DNA of 64,000 bases from Stella humosa (GTDB lineage Bacteria; Pseudomonadota; Alphaproteobacteria; ATCC43930; Allostellaceae): NCBI RefSeq assembly GCF_006738645.1, contig NZ_AP019700.1, positions 3,050,001 to 3,114,000 of the forward strand. Reading direction: 5' to 3'. Made by a program: the position numbers and the translations under genes. Under the pieces are notes generated by a model. The model was given only the letters and a program-made list of their open reading frames with translations. It did not search any database and had not been told where the DNA came from. Below, piece after piece: positions 8,575 to 17,712 of this stretch. Every line of letters begins with the position of its first letter. Position 1 is the stretch's first letter.

Positions 8575-9414
8575 CTAGGCCCCCTTCCCCTTCGGCTCGC
8601 CGAAGCGACCGGCGACCGCCACCAGGACCAGGGTCAGCAGCAGCATCGTGATGCCGAGCGCGCCGCCATAGTGGAAGTCGAAGACCGAGCTGTACTGCTG
8701 GAAGATCAGCATGGAGAAGACGGTGATGCGCCCGCCGCTGAGAAGTGCCGGCGTCACATAGGCGCTGACCGCCAGCATGAAGACCATGATCGACCCGGCC
8801 ATCAGGCCGGGCAGGCTCAGCGGAAAGGTCACGGTCCAGAAGGTCGCGGCCGGCGTGGCACCCAGATCGGCGGACGCCTGCTCCAGCGAGGGGTCGACCT
8901 TGGCCAGGCCGTTGCCGACAGAAAGCACGACGAACGGCAGCAGGATGTAGACCAGCCCGATCAGGATGCCCAGTTCGGTGCCGAGGAACCGCACCGGCCG
9001 GTCGATCAGGCCACCCGCGAGCAGGCCGTCATTCACCAGCCCGTTGCGGCCGAGCAGCACCATCCAGCCGAAGGACCGCACGATGTTGCTGGTGAACAGC
9101 GGCACGACGATGAGGATGACGCAGGCGCGCCGCCAGGGCGCCCACTTCACGATGCGCACCAGGTACCATGCCAGCGGGTAGCCGATGAGCACGCTGACGA
9201 TGGTGGTGAGGGCGCCGATCCGGAACGTCACCCACAGCACGTCCCAATGATATCGGTCGAGCAGGATGCGGGCGTAGTTCGACCAGGTGACGGCACCGGT
9301 CGCGTCCGTCAGGCTGGCGATGGTGACGACCAGCATCGGCGCCAGGAAGAACGCGGCGAAGAACAGGACCGGCAGGCCGGTCAGGATCGCCACCGTCCGC
9401 AGGCTGGCGGCCAC
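8575..9414 (-). CDS. ABC importer permease, PotB type
   Basis: First permease of the same importer, about 279 residues. EAA loop: LEQASADLGATPAATFW. The frame is open further upstream to 9567, but that extension would run through the end of the ATPase gene and encodes an unusual Trp/Arg-rich stretch. I chose the GTG at 9412-9414, just after the ATPase stop (9419-9421), because it gives a normal family length and places the first membrane segment (ILTGLPVLFFAAFF) near the N-terminus. Confidence 0.9.
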   Translation of the reverse strand: MAASLRTVAILTGLPVLFFAAFFLAPMLVVTIASLTDATGAVTWSNYARILLDRYHWDVLWVTFRIGALTTIVSVLIGYPLAWYLVRIVKWAPWRRACVILIVVPLFTSNIVRSFGWMVLLGRNGLVNDGLLAGGLIDRPVRFLGTELGILIGLVYILLPFVVLSVGNGLAKVDPSLEQASADLGATPAATFWTVTFPLSLPGLMAGSIMVFMLAVSAYVTPALLSGGRITVFSMLIFQQYSSVFDFHYGGALGITMLLLTLVLVAVAGRFGEPKGKGA

Positions 9415-9418
9415 GGCG

Positions 9419-10474
9419 TCAGCCCGCCACCAGATGCACGTCGGCCGCATCGAAGCTGGCGACGATGCTGGCGCCCCGGACCAGGTCGACCGGGGCCGTG
9501 CCGCCGATACGGCAGTGGAGGACCCCTTCCGCGGTGTCCAGCGCGACCAGCACATGGCTGCCGACATGGGTCACGCTCTGGACCTTGGCCGGGACTTCGA
9601 CCCGACCGTCCGCCAGTGCCTGGCTGCGGATCGCGATGTGCTCGGGCCGCAGCACGGCCACGGGCGCGGCACCGCCGGCGTAGCCCGGGGCCGGCAGTTC
9701 CACGGCGCCCAGCGCCAGCGCGACCCGGCCGCCGCCCGCTGCCGTCGTGCGCAGAAAGTTCGCCTCGCCGATGAAGTCGGCGACGAAGCGCGTGCTGGGC
9801 GACCGGTAGATATCCTGCCCCCGGCCGGCCTGTTCGATGCGGCCCGCGTTCATCACCACGACCCGGTCGGCCATGGTCAGCGCCTCCTCCTGGTCGTGGG
9901 TGACGAAGACGAAGGCGATCCCGAGCTTTTCCTGCAACTGCTTCAGCTCGATCTGGACGCGCTTGCGCAGCTTCAGGTCGAGCGCGCTCAGCGGCTCGTC
10001 CAGCAGCAGCAGCTTGGGCTTGTTGACGACGGCGCGGGCCAGGGCGACCCGCTGCTGCTGGCCGCCCGACAATTGGCGGGGCATGCGTTGGCCCATGTCC
10101 GCCATGCCGACCAGGGCGAGCGCGTCCATCGCAAGCTGGCCCGCCTCGGCCCGGCCGGCACCGCGACGCCGCGGCCCGTACGCCACGTTGTCGGCCACGC
10201 TCATGTGCGGAAAGAGCGCGTAGTTCTGGAAGACCGTGTTGAGGGGCCGGCGGTATGGCGGCAGGTCCGTCACATCCTCGCCGGCAATGCAAACACGGCC
10301 CGTCTCGGCCGCCAGGAAGCCGGCGATGCAGCGCAGCAGCGTGGTCTTGCCGCAGCCCGAGGGACCGAGCAGGGCGATGAACTCGCCCTGCTCCACGACC
10401 AGGTCGATGTCCCGCAGCACCACCTGGCCGCCGAACTGCTTCGACAGGCCCACGATCTCCAGGAGTGCGGTCAC
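9419..10474 (-). CDS. ABC importer ATPase, PotA type
   Basis: Cytoplasmic ATP-hydrolysing subunit, about 351 residues. Walker A is GPSGCGKTTLL, the signature is LSGGQQQRVALARA, Walker B is LLLLDEPLSALD with the switch histidine in FVTHDQEE. A C-terminal TOBE-type domain follows (AVLRPEHIAI). The open frame extends upstream to 10618 inside the binding-protein gene; the GTG at 10472-10474 gives the family-typical beginning TALLEIVGLSKQFGG and is preferred. It lies between the PotD-type binding protein and the two permeases. Confidence 0.92.
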   Translation of the reverse strand: MTALLEIVGLSKQFGGQVVLRDIDLVVEQGEFIALLGPSGCGKTTLLRCIAGFLAAETGRVCIAGEDVTDLPPYRRPLNTVFQNYALFPHMSVADNVAYGPRRRGAGRAEAGQLAMDALALVGMADMGQRMPRQLSGGQQQRVALARAVVNKPKLLLLDEPLSALDLKLRKRVQIELKQLQEKLGIAFVFVTHDQEEALTMADRVVVMNAGRIEQAGRGQDIYRSPSTRFVADFIGEANFLRTTAAGGGRVALALGAVELPAPGYAGGAAPVAVLRPEHIAIRSQALADGRVEVPAKVQSVTHVGSHVLVALDTAEGVLHCRIGGTAPVDLVRGASIVASFDAADVHLVAG

Positions 10475-10506
10475 CGGAAACGCCTCGTCAGGGTCCCGCG
10501 GCGCCC

Positions 10507-11550
10507 CTACTTCCGCGCGATCTCGCGGTTCCAGGTGTCGACGATCTTCGGCCGCAGGGCGTTGATCTCGGCCCAGTCGAAGAGCTGCAGGTTCTTGACC
10601 GACCCGGTCTCGCCCCACGGCAGCTTGCGCGCGGTCTCCTGCTTGATCGTGACGCCCTTCACGGACGGGCCGAGATAGAGCTTGTCGGCCAGACAGGCTG
10701 CGGCCTCGGGCGTCAGCGCCTGGTCTATGAACTTCTGGGCGGCGTCCTTCCTGGCCGTGCCCTTGACCAGATGCAGGCGGGCATCCGTGGCCCAGGCGCC
10801 CTCCTTCGGCACGACGAAGGCGATCGGCAGGCCCTTGTCGGTCAGGTCCCAGGCGCCGACGTTGAAATGCGCCCCGATGATGGCCTCACCGCTCTGGTAG
10901 GCATTCGTCGCCGCACCCGACGAATCAAAGAACAGCGCCGGCTTCAGCTCCTTGATCTTCTTGAAGGTCGCCGACAGGTCGCTGGTCGGAACGCCCCAGA
11001 TCTTCGACAGGAAGATGATCAGCGGCACGCCGGAGGAATTGGACGGCGACGGGATCGTGACCGCTTCCTCGAACTCCTTCTTCCACAGGTCGTTCCAGGA
11101 GGTCGGCGCGGTCTTCACCTTCTGGGTGTTGTAGGCGATGCCCAGCGAGTAGTAGCCGGTGCCCACCGCATAGGTCGTGGCGCCGGACTTGTAGACGGCC
11201 TCGGGCAAGGTGTTGGCGAGGTTGCGGATCGCGCCCGCGTCCAGATTGTCGGTCACGTCGGCGGCCAGCGCCAGTTCGCTGATGCCGCCATCCATCCACG
11301 CCACGTCGATCGTCGGGTTGGCCTTCTGCTGCTGCAGCTTGGCGAGCGTCACCGTGGACGTGCCGATCTCGGCGTTGACGGCGATGCCCGTGGCCTTGGT
11401 GAAGGGCTCTGCGACGCAGGCGCGGAACGCATCGCCCCAGTTGCCGCCATACCAGGCGACCGTGATCGAAGACGGCTGCTGCGCCTGGGCGGAACCAGCC
11501 AACGCGGCGGCGCCCAGCAGGGCAGAGACCAGGGTCAGAGGTCGGGTCAT
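10507..11550 (-). CDS. Extracellular solute-binding protein, PotD/family 1 type
   Basis: Periplasmic ligand-binding protein of 347 residues with a signal peptide ending at AGSAQAQ (about residue 24). The mature part begins with ITVAWYGGNWGDAFRA, characteristic of PotD-like proteins for polyamines, opines and related cations. First gene of the importer operon. A good ribosome-binding site (AGGAGAG) precedes the ATG. The GlxA-type regulator gene is divergent, so this gene's promoter is its likely target. Confidence 0.92.
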   Translation of the reverse strand: MTRPLTLVSALLGAAALAGSAQAQQPSSITVAWYGGNWGDAFRACVAEPFTKATGIAVNAEIGTSTVTLAKLQQQKANPTIDVAWMDGGISELALAADVTDNLDAGAIRNLANTLPEAVYKSGATTYAVGTGYYSLGIAYNTQKVKTAPTSWNDLWKKEFEEAVTIPSPSNSSGVPLIIFLSKIWGVPTSDLSATFKKIKELKPALFFDSSGAATNAYQSGEAIIGAHFNVGAWDLTDKGLPIAFVVPKEGAWATDARLHLVKGTARKDAAQKFIDQALTPEAAACLADKLYLGPSVKGVTIKQETARKLPWGETGSVKNLQLFDWAEINALRPKIVDTWNREIARK

Positions 11551-11657
11551 TGTCGCTCTCCTCTCGATCAGTCTTCGGCAGCTATGCGAGCTTCCTCCCC
11601 CGCTGCGATTTCCACTAGAAGTAACCAGCCCAAAAGTTGAACATTCGCGACATGAAC

Positions 11658-11690
11658 CAGGACTGGAGGGGTCCGGACAGGACTGGAGGG
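11658..11690 (+). repeat. Tandem duplication of a ribosome-binding-site module
   Basis: CAGGACTGGAGGG occurs at 11658-11670 and again at 11678-11690, a 13-base direct repeat with a 20-base period. The second copy ends directly before ATG 11691 and offers AGGA at 8 bases from that start. This supports 11691 over the upstream ATG (11652) or TTG (11637) as start of the regulator gene. Confidence 0.7.
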
Positions 11691-12704
11691 ATGCTGCCTG
11701 CCGATACCGGCGAGCCGGCCGAACCGCGTCTGCGTGTCGGTTTCATCCTGCTGCACCAGTTCACGCTGGCCGCATTCTCCGGCCTGATCGACGCCTTGCG
11801 CCTGGCGGCCGATCACGGCGGCCGCAGCCGGCAGCTCCATATCGCCTGGACCGTGATGAGCCTGGGCGGCGGGCCGCAGCAGTCGAGCTGCGGGGTGTCC
11901 GTCATGCCCAACAGCGGCCTGCGCGACGCCGGGGAGTTCGACTATGTCGCGGTCTGCGGCGGCAACGACTACCTGAACGACGAGCCGGCCACGGCACTCG
12001 TGCAACACCTGCGCGCGGCGGCGGCCGGTGGCGTCCGTCTGCTGGGCATCTGCACCGGCACGTTCGTCATCGCCAAGGCCGGCCTGGTCGGCGACCGCCG
12101 GGTCTGCGTCCACTGGAACGTGCTGGACGCGTTCAACCAGCGATTTCCACGCCTCAACGCGGTCGTCGACCGTCTCTTCCTCGACGAGGGCGACCTCATC
12201 ACCTGTGCCGGATCGACGGCCGCGATCGATCTCGGACTCTATCTCGTGTCGCGACACTGCGGGCGCGACAAGGCCCAGCAGGCGATGCGGCACATGATGC
12301 TGCAGGACATCCGGCCGGCAGCGGTGCCGCAGCCGCACTTCTACGCCAGGCTGGCCGGCATCGCCGATGTCCGCATTCGCCAGGCCGCCCAGTTCATCGA
12401 GCAGCGCCTCGACGACCCGCCGCCCGTGGCCGCGATCGCGCGCTATGTCGGGATCAGCTCACGGCAGCTCGAGCGGCTGTTCCATGCCGAGCTGGGCGTC
12501 GGCCCGGCCGCCTTCCAGCGCCGCCTGCGCCTCGAATACGGCCGCTGGCTGCTCGACAACAGCAAGCGCACAATCACCGAGATCGCGATCGACGCCGGCT
12601 TCGCCGACAGCGCCCACTTCTCGCGGGACTTCAAGAGCATGTTCGGCAGCACGCCGAGCCATCAGCGGCGCGCGCTCAGGATGGCATCCGCTCCAGGAGG
12701 CTGA
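11691..12704 (+). CDS. GlxA family transcriptional regulator (DJ-1/PfpI-like plus AraC DNA-binding domain)
   Basis: Cytoplasmic regulator of about 337 residues. The N-terminal half is a DJ-1/PfpI-like sensor domain (VGFILLHQF onwards, with the nucleophile-elbow segment LLGICTGTFVIAKAG); the C-terminal half is an AraC-type double helix-turn-helix (VAAIARYVGISSRQLERLF and TEIAIDAGFADSAHFSRDF). It diverges from the polyamine-type importer and racemase-family operon and is its probable activator. Known relatives control use of arginine, carnitine, betaine or hydroxyproline. Start choice rests on the ribosome-binding-site repeat just upstream. Confidence 0.9.
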   Translation: MLPADTGEPAEPRLRVGFILLHQFTLAAFSGLIDALRLAADHGGRSRQLHIAWTVMSLGGGPQQSSCGVSVMPNSGLRDAGEFDYVAVCGGNDYLNDEPATALVQHLRAAAAGGVRLLGICTGTFVIAKAGLVGDRRVCVHWNVLDAFNQRFPRLNAVVDRLFLDEGDLITCAGSTAAIDLGLYLVSRHCGRDKAQQAMRHMMLQDIRPAAVPQPHFYARLAGIADVRIRQAAQFIEQRLDDPPPVAAIARYVGISSRQLERLFHAELGVGPAAFQRRLRLEYGRWLLDNSKRTITEIAIDAGFADSAHFSRDFKSMFGSTPSHQRRALRMASAPGG

Positions 12705-12716
12705 CCAACGGTCAGC
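12700..12716. terminator. Hairpin covering both stop codons of a convergent gene pair
   Basis: GCTGACC (12700-12706) and GGTCAGC (12710-12716) form a perfect 7-bp stem with a 3-base loop. The stem contains the stop of the GlxA-type regulator (12702-12704) and the stop of piuC on the other strand (12712-12714). It could act as a short bidirectional end signal; there is no T-run. Confidence 0.4.
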
Positions 12717-13395
12717 AGTCTGCCCACTGCCGCAGAAGGTTGTGATAGATGCCGGTCAGGCGGATCACCTCCGCGTCGCCGTGGCCGCGATCGGCACCGA
12801 GCGTCTGGATGCTGCGGTCAAGGTCGAACAACAGGCCGCGGTTGGCGTCGTCGCGCACCATGCTCTGCAGCCAGAAGAAGGACGAGGTGCGGGCACCGCG
12901 CGTGACCGGGGTGACGTGGTGCAGGCTCGACGCCGGATAAAGCACGAGGTCGCCTGCCGGCAACTTCACCCGGTGCACGCCGTAGGTGTCCTCGACCGAC
13001 AGCTCGCCGCCGTCATAGTCGTCGGGCTCGCTGAGGAAGAGCGTGCAGGACAGGTCGCTGCGAATGCGGAAGTCGCTGCCGCGAAGCTGGCGGATGGCAT
13101 TGTCGACGTGGGTCCCGAACGCCTGGCCGCCGGCATAGCGGTTGAAGAGCGGCGGAAACACCTTGAGCGGCAGGGCGGCCGAGATGAAGACCGGGCTGCG
13201 GCCCAGCGCATCCAGGATGGCGTTGCCCACCTGGCGCGCCGCGGGCGAGCCCTCGGGAAGCTGCTGGTTGTTCTTGGCCAGTGCCGACTGGTGGCCCGAC
13301 GTGGCATTGCCGTCGCCCCATTCGGCCTGGTCGATGACCTGGCGGCAGCGCGCCACCTCGGTCTTCGAGAGAATCTCTGGAATGCGCAGCAGCAT
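12712..13395 (-). CDS. piuC: PKHD-type Fe(II)/2-oxoglutarate hydroxylase PiuC/YbiX
   Basis: Iron- and 2-oxoglutarate-dependent dioxygenase of 227 residues, matching the usual 226. The facial triad is visible: HVD (His96, Asp98) and a distal His in SSLHHVTPV (about 159), with the 2-oxoglutarate-binding Arg in TRGART. I chose the internal ATG at 13393-13395 because the family starts with MLLxIPxxL; the longer open frame to 13491 would cross the upstream palindrome. PiuC genes normally accompany TonB-dependent siderophore receptors; none is here, but an orphan FecR gene lies directly upstream. Confidence 0.93.
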   Translation of the reverse strand: MLLRIPEILSKTEVARCRQVIDQAEWGDGNATSGHQSALAKNNQQLPEGSPAARQVGNAILDALGRSPVFISAALPLKVFPPLFNRYAGGQAFGTHVDNAIRQLRGSDFRIRSDLSCTLFLSEPDDYDGGELSVEDTYGVHRVKLPAGDLVLYPASSLHHVTPVTRGARTSSFFWLQSMVRDDANRGLLFDLDRSIQTLGADRGHGDAEVIRLTGIYHNLLRQWADC

Positions 13396-13468
13396 CGGCC
13401 CCGGCTCCGTCCGGTGGTCGACGTAAAGGACTGTGTCGTCCGCACCGCGTATCGGCGAACTAGCACGA

Positions 13469-13485
13469 TGCAAAATAGTATTGCA
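13469..13485. promoter_or_regulatory. Fur/Mur-like palindrome upstream of piuC
   Basis: TGCAA (13469-13473) and TTGCA (13481-13485) flank a 7-base AT-rich centre, in an otherwise very GC-rich region, about 75 bases before the piuC start. Alphaproteobacterial Fur and Mur sites are AT-rich TGCAA...TTGCA inverted repeats, and PiuC is iron-linked, so a metal-responsive operator is a reasonable inference. Confidence 0.5.
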
Positions 13486-13513
13486 ACGCATTCACACTGC
13501 GGACCGAGGGTGC

Positions 13514-14494
13514 TCAGGATTCTCCGGCCGGGATCCCCATGCGTGCGATGACCAGCAGGCCCGGCGTGATCTCCCGGGCAGCCATGCCCAATCCCCGCAG
13601 GATCAGGTCGAGGGATGCCAGCGGGCGCCCGAGCTCGAGTTCCCCGGATACGACCAGCCGCCCCAGGGCCGGGTCTGCCAGGAGAATGGTGCCACGATGA
13701 TAGTGCCGGAGTTCGTCGACGGCGCGGTCGAGCGTCCAGCCTGTGACGCCGATCCGCCCGCTGCGCCAAGCCCCCGCCAACTGCGGCAGATCATGTCCGC
13801 TGGTGAGGCCAGCGACGGCCGACAGCGCAGCCCAGTCGCCGCCGGACAGCAGGCTCGTCGAGCCGGCCGGATCGCTGACCGCCGCCCGCCCCCGGTTGAC
13901 CGCGACCGTCGCCGCCCCCGCGTCAGCCCGGACATCGACCCAGCCATCGGCAATGCGCGTGCGCAGGCCGCCCGCCGCAACCTCGAACGGACGGGTCGTC
14001 TCATGGGCAACCTGGAAGAAAGCCTCGCCGGACAGCAGCCGGATGCGGCGACCGTCAGCATCATAATGGACCGCGACAGCCGTATTGGGCGCCAGTTCCA
14101 TCACCGTGCCGTCGTCCAGTGCCACTTGGCGTATCTCGGCAACCCCCGTTGCATAATCGGCTTCCAGCCAATCGAGCAGCGCTGTCGGTCGCACGACGCT
14201 CACGGCCATCCAGGCGAGTGCCAGGGTCGCCAGAATCGCCGCCAGTCCCTTTGCCGGCACAGGTCGAGGCTGGCTACGGCGCTCGCGGACCCCCTCGAGG
14301 ACCAACTGGGCCAGCCTGCAGGTCTTGGCCCAGGCCGCCCGATGGGCCTCGCTGCGGGCGAGCCAAGCCCGGAGACGCGCGCGCGTCTCCGGATCCCGGC
14401 GCTCGCGCAGCAGGATCAGCCAATCCTGCGCCTGGCGGGCAATGGCATCCGCTTCGTCGGACGGCGGCTGACCCTGGTCGTTCAAGGATTTCAC
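13514..14494 (-). CDS. fecR: FecR family sigma-factor regulator
   Basis: Inner-membrane anti-sigma/signal-relay protein of 326 residues. It has an N-terminal DUF4880-like cytoplasmic helix bundle (ARQAQDWLILLRER to RAAWAKTCRLA), one membrane segment near 83-102 (AAILATLALAWMAVSVV), a FecR domain (about 113-205, with LDDGTVMELAPNTAVAV and LLSGEAFFQVAHE) and a C-terminal STN-like end. FecR proteins work with an ECF sigma factor (FecI) and a TonB receptor. Neither gene is present nearby: upstream is otsA, downstream piuC. The gene seems orphaned from its partners but retains full length. Confidence 0.88.
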   Translation of the reverse strand: MKSLNDQGQPPSDEADAIARQAQDWLILLRERRDPETRARLRAWLARSEAHRAAWAKTCRLAQLVLEGVRERRSQPRPVPAKGLAAILATLALAWMAVSVVRPTALLDWLEADYATGVAEIRQVALDDGTVMELAPNTAVAVHYDADGRRIRLLSGEAFFQVAHETTRPFEVAAGGLRTRIADGWVDVRADAGAATVAVNRGRAAVSDPAGSTSLLSGGDWAALSAVAGLTSGHDLPQLAGAWRSGRIGVTGWTLDRAVDELRHYHRGTILLADPALGRLVVSGELELGRPLASLDLILRGLGMAAREITPGLLVIARMGIPAGES

Positions 14495-14527
14495 TCCTGC
14501 CGCGCCAGTATCATCCCAGGATGATGC

Positions 14528-15916
14528 TCATGCCGCCCGGCGGTTGGTGTCGATCGCATTCAGCCGGCTGACGAAGGCCTGGCACCAACTCTGGATGGTG
14601 TTCGTGCGCAACTCGGCCATCATGCCGGCCCAGCGGGCGCGGCGCTCCTCCAGCGGCATGGTCAGTGCCAGGTGAATGGCATCGCCGATCTCTTCCACGT
14701 CGAAGGGATTGACAATCAGGGCCTGCGGCAGGGAGCGGGCGGCCCCGGCAAAGCGCGACAGCACGAGTACACCCGGATTCTCCGGATCCTGCGCGGCGAC
14801 ATATTCCTTGGCGACGAGGTTCATGCCGTCGCGCAGCGGCGTCACGAGGCCGACCGCGGCGGCGCGGTAGAATCCCGCCAGGGACTGGCGCGGGAATGCC
14901 TTGTTCAGGTAGCGCACCGGCGCCCAGTCGAATTCGCCGAAGCGGCCGTTGATGCGGCCGACCCAGCCCTCCAGCTCGCGGCGCAGCGCCCGGTACTGCT
15001 CGACCTCGCCGCGGGAGATCGGCGCGATCTGCATGTAGGTGACGCGGCCGCGATGCTCGGGATGGGATTCGAGTGCCGCCTGGAAGGATTCCATGCGCTG
15101 GGGGATGCCCTTGGAATAGTCCAGCCGATCGACGCCGATCACGAGCCGCCGCCCGCCCAGGCTGTCGGCCAGGCGCCGCGTCTGCGGGCTGTCGACGGCG
15201 GCCTGCGCCAGGTCGACGAACGCCTGCGTGTCGATGCCGATGGGGAAGGCCGCCGCCATCCCGTGGCGGCCGAAGGCCTGGAAGGCGCCGTCGCGGTCCA
15301 TGGCGCCCACCCTCTCCTCCTCCAGGTAGCTGGAGAAGGCCCGCAGGTCGTCGGCGGTCTGGAAGCCGACCAGGTCGTAGGCGCAAAGGTCCGCCACCAG
15401 CCGGCGATGGCGCGGCAGGGCGGTCAGCACCTCCGGCGCCGGCAGCGGAATGTGCAGGAAGAAGCCGATCCGGTTGGCCACGCCCAGCGCCCGCAAGGCC
15501 GAGGCCAACGGGATGAAGTGGTAGTCGTGGATCCAGATGATGTCGTCCGGCCGCAGCAGCGGCGCCAGCCGCTCGGCGAACAGGCGGTTGACCCGCAGAT
15601 ACCCCTCATAGGCGCTGCGGCTGAACTCGATCAGGCCGAGGCGATAGTGGCAAAGCGGCCAGAGCGTGCCATTGGCATAGTGCACGTAGAAGTCGTCATG
15701 GTCGGCCGCCGTCAGCGGAATGGTGGCAAAGAGGATATTGCCAGCCTCGTGGATCTTGGGCTCGGCCGCAGCCTCGCTCAGCTCGCCGCTCCAGCCGAAC
15801 CACAGGCCGCCCTCCTTCTGCAGGGCCTCGCGCAGGCCGACTGCCAGCCCGCCCGCCCGGGTGCCGCGGTCCCGCGGCGACGCGGTCCGGTTGGAGACGA
15901 TTACGAGCCGCGCCAA
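14528..15916 (-). CDS. otsA: Trehalose-6-phosphate synthase (UDP-forming), GT20
   Basis: Transfers glucose from UDP-glucose to glucose-6-phosphate to give trehalose-6-phosphate; cytoplasmic, about 462 residues, normal for OtsA. Conserved blocks: LVIVSNR at the N-terminus, the AGGLAVGL nucleotide loop, HYRLG, WIHDYHF with the substrate-binding Asp, and [10 protein letters not shown]. The frame is open far upstream within the GH15 gene; I chose TTG at 15914-15916, which gives [10 protein letters not shown] and has GGAGG at 7 bases. The start overlaps the last 16 bases of the GH15 gene, indicating translational coupling. Confidence 0.94.
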   Translation of the reverse strand: MARLVIVSNRTASPRDRGTRAGGLAVGLREALQKEGGLWFGWSGELSEAAAEPKIHEAGNILFATIPLTAADHDDFYVHYANGTLWPLCHYRLGLIEFSRSAYEGYLRVNRLFAERLAPLLRPDDIIWIHDYHFIPLASALRALGVANRIGFFLHIPLPAPEVLTALPRHRRLVADLCAYDLVGFQTADDLRAFSSYLEEERVGAMDRDGAFQAFGRHGMAAAFPIGIDTQAFVDLAQAAVDSPQTRRLADSLGGRRLVIGVDRLDYSKGIPQRMESFQAALESHPEHRGRVTYMQIAPISRGEVEQYRALRRELEGWVGRINGRFGEFDWAPVRYLNKAFPRQSLAGFYRAAAVGLVTPLRDGMNLVAKEYVAAQDPENPGVLVLSRFAGAARSLPQALIVNPFDVEEIGDAIHLALTMPLEERRARWAGMMAELRTNTIQSWCQAFVSRLNAIDTNRRAA

Positions 15917-17712
15917 AACGCTTCCTCCCAGCTCTTGGACAGCCGCATGGCCGAGATGATCAGGCCCACCATCGAATAGGTCTGCGGGAAGTTGCCCCAC
16001 AACTCCCCCCGAAACGGATCGAGATCCTCCGACAGCAGCCCGTGGCGGGTGCGACATGCCAGCACCTGCTCGAACAGCACCCGCGCCTCCTCCTTGCGGC
16101 CGACCGCAACCAGTGCGTCGATATACCAGAAGGTACACACGGTAAACGACGTCTCCGGCAAACCGAAATCGTCGGGTGCGGCGTAGCGCATCAGGTGCGC
16201 GCCGCGCCGCAGGCGCTTCTCGATCAGCGACAGGGTGCCAAGAAAGCGCGGGTCATCCGCCGCCACGAGCCCGATCTCCTGCATCAGCAGCAGGCTGGCA
16301 TCGACCTCGGTGCTGCCGTGGGCATCGACGAAGCTGTTCAGCTCCGCATTCCAGGCCTCGGCCAGCAGGCGCTCGCGGATGCCGTCGGCGATGTCGCGCC
16401 ATTCATCGGCGGCCGCCTTCTCGTCCAGGACCTGGGCGATCTTGGCCAGGCGGTCGCAGGCGGCCCAGCACATCGCGGTCGAATGGGTGTGGACGCGCAG
16501 CCGGCCGCGGAACTCCCACAGGCCGGCATCGGGTTCGAAGGCCACCGCGGCCGCCTTCCGCCCCAACCGCTCCAGCCGGCGGAACAGCTCGATGTCGCCG
16601 ACATGGGGCAGGCGCAGATCGAAGAACATCTGCGCCGCGGCCAGGATGATGCTGCCGTAGCTGTCGTTCTGAACCTGCACCTGGGCCAGGTTGCCGACCC
16701 GGACGGGCCCCATGCCGCGATAGCCCTTCAGGCTCGGCACGGTGCGCTCGTCGAGCGGGATCGACGGTAACAGTCCATAGACCGGCTTCAGCACGCCGCT
16801 CGTCTCGGTCTGCGCCACCGTGGTGATATAGCGCAGGAAATCTTCCATCGTGAGCGTCGCGCCCAGCCGGTTCAGCGCATGGACGACGAAGTAGGAATCC
16901 CGCAGCCAGCAGTAGCGGTAGTCCCAGGTGCGCGGCGTGTCGGCCGCCTCGGGCACCGACGTCGTCAGGGCGGCCACGATCGCCCCCGTCTCCTCGAAGG
17001 CGCACAGCTTCAGGGTGATGGCGGCGCGGATGACCGCGTCCTGCCACTCGAACGGTACCGACAGGTAGCGCTGCCACTCGATCCAGTATTCGCGCGTACG
17101 CTCCAGGAAATCGACGCCCAGGCGCGGCACGGAGCCGGTGAAGGTCTCGTCCGGGCCCAGCACCATGGTCAGCGGCTGGGTCAGCGCGAAGGGCTGCTCG
17201 GCCACGATGTGGGCGATCGGCGCGTCGGTCGTCAGCCGCAGCGTGCCCGACAGGGCCGGCGGGCTTTCCGAGAAGTAGCGGATATGGTTGCTGCCCACGG
17301 TGCGCTTGGCGGGCTCGGCACCATAGTTGAAGCGCGGCCGCAGCCGGATCGTCACCAGCGGCATGCCGCCCAGCGGCTCGATGCGGCGGATGATCGTCGG
17401 CGGCCGGTAAAGCCGGTCGAACTGCTTGAAGCGCGGGGCATAGTCGACGATGCGGACCGACGACCCGCTGCCGTCGGTCAGGATCGTCTCCAGCACCGCC
17501 GTGTTGCCGAGATAGCGCTGGCTGCTTTCGGCAAAGCCGTGGAGGTCGATCGAGAAGCTGCCCTCGACCTTCTCGTCGCCGTCCAGCAGGCTGCAGAACA
17601 CCGGGTCCCCGTCCAGGCGCGGATAGCACATCCAGACGATGCGACCGACCGGGTCTACGAGTGCCGCCACGACCGAATTGCCGACGACGCCGAGTTCGAG
17701 GTTGGCTGTCAT
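15901..17712 (-). CDS. Glycoside hydrolase family 15 protein (trehalase/glucoamylase type)
   Basis: Cytoplasmic (alpha/alpha)6 glycosidase of about 603 residues. The N-terminal beta domain begins with GVVGNSVVAALVD. The catalytic domain shows WDYRYCWLRDSYF, QNDSYGS, the general-acid region LWEFRG and the general-base region LLSEDLDP followed by WGNFPQTYSMVGLI. It lies between otsB and otsA, so trehalose or a related glucoside is the likely substrate, as in bacterial GH15 trehalases. The start ATG (17710-17712) overlaps the otsB stop as ATGA; an open frame runs much further upstream but is the shadow of otsB. Combining synthesis and possible hydrolysis genes in one operon suggests turnover of the trehalose pool. 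Confidence 0.9.
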   Translation of the reverse strand: MTANLELGVVGNSVVAALVDPVGRIVWMCYPRLDGDPVFCSLLDGDEKVEGSFSIDLHGFAESSQRYLGNTAVLETILTDGSGSSVRIVDYAPRFKQFDRLYRPPTIIRRIEPLGGMPLVTIRLRPRFNYGAEPAKRTVGSNHIRYFSESPPALSGTLRLTTDAPIAHIVAEQPFALTQPLTMVLGPDETFTGSVPRLGVDFLERTREYWIEWQRYLSVPFEWQDAVIRAAITLKLCAFEETGAIVAALTTSVPEAADTPRTWDYRYCWLRDSYFVVHALNRLGATLTMEDFLRYITTVAQTETSGVLKPVYGLLPSIPLDERTVPSLKGYRGMGPVRVGNLAQVQVQNDSYGSIILAAAQMFFDLRLPHVGDIELFRRLERLGRKAAAVAFEPDAGLWEFRGRLRVHTHSTAMCWAACDRLAKIAQVLDEKAAADEWRDIADGIRERLLAEAWNAELNSFVDAHGSTEVDASLLLMQEIGLVAADDPRFLGTLSLIEKRLRRGAHLMRYAAPDDFGLPETSFTVCTFWYIDALVAVGRKEEARVLFEQVLACRTRHGLLSEDLDPFRGELWGNFPQTYSMVGLIISAMRLSKSWEEAFWRGS

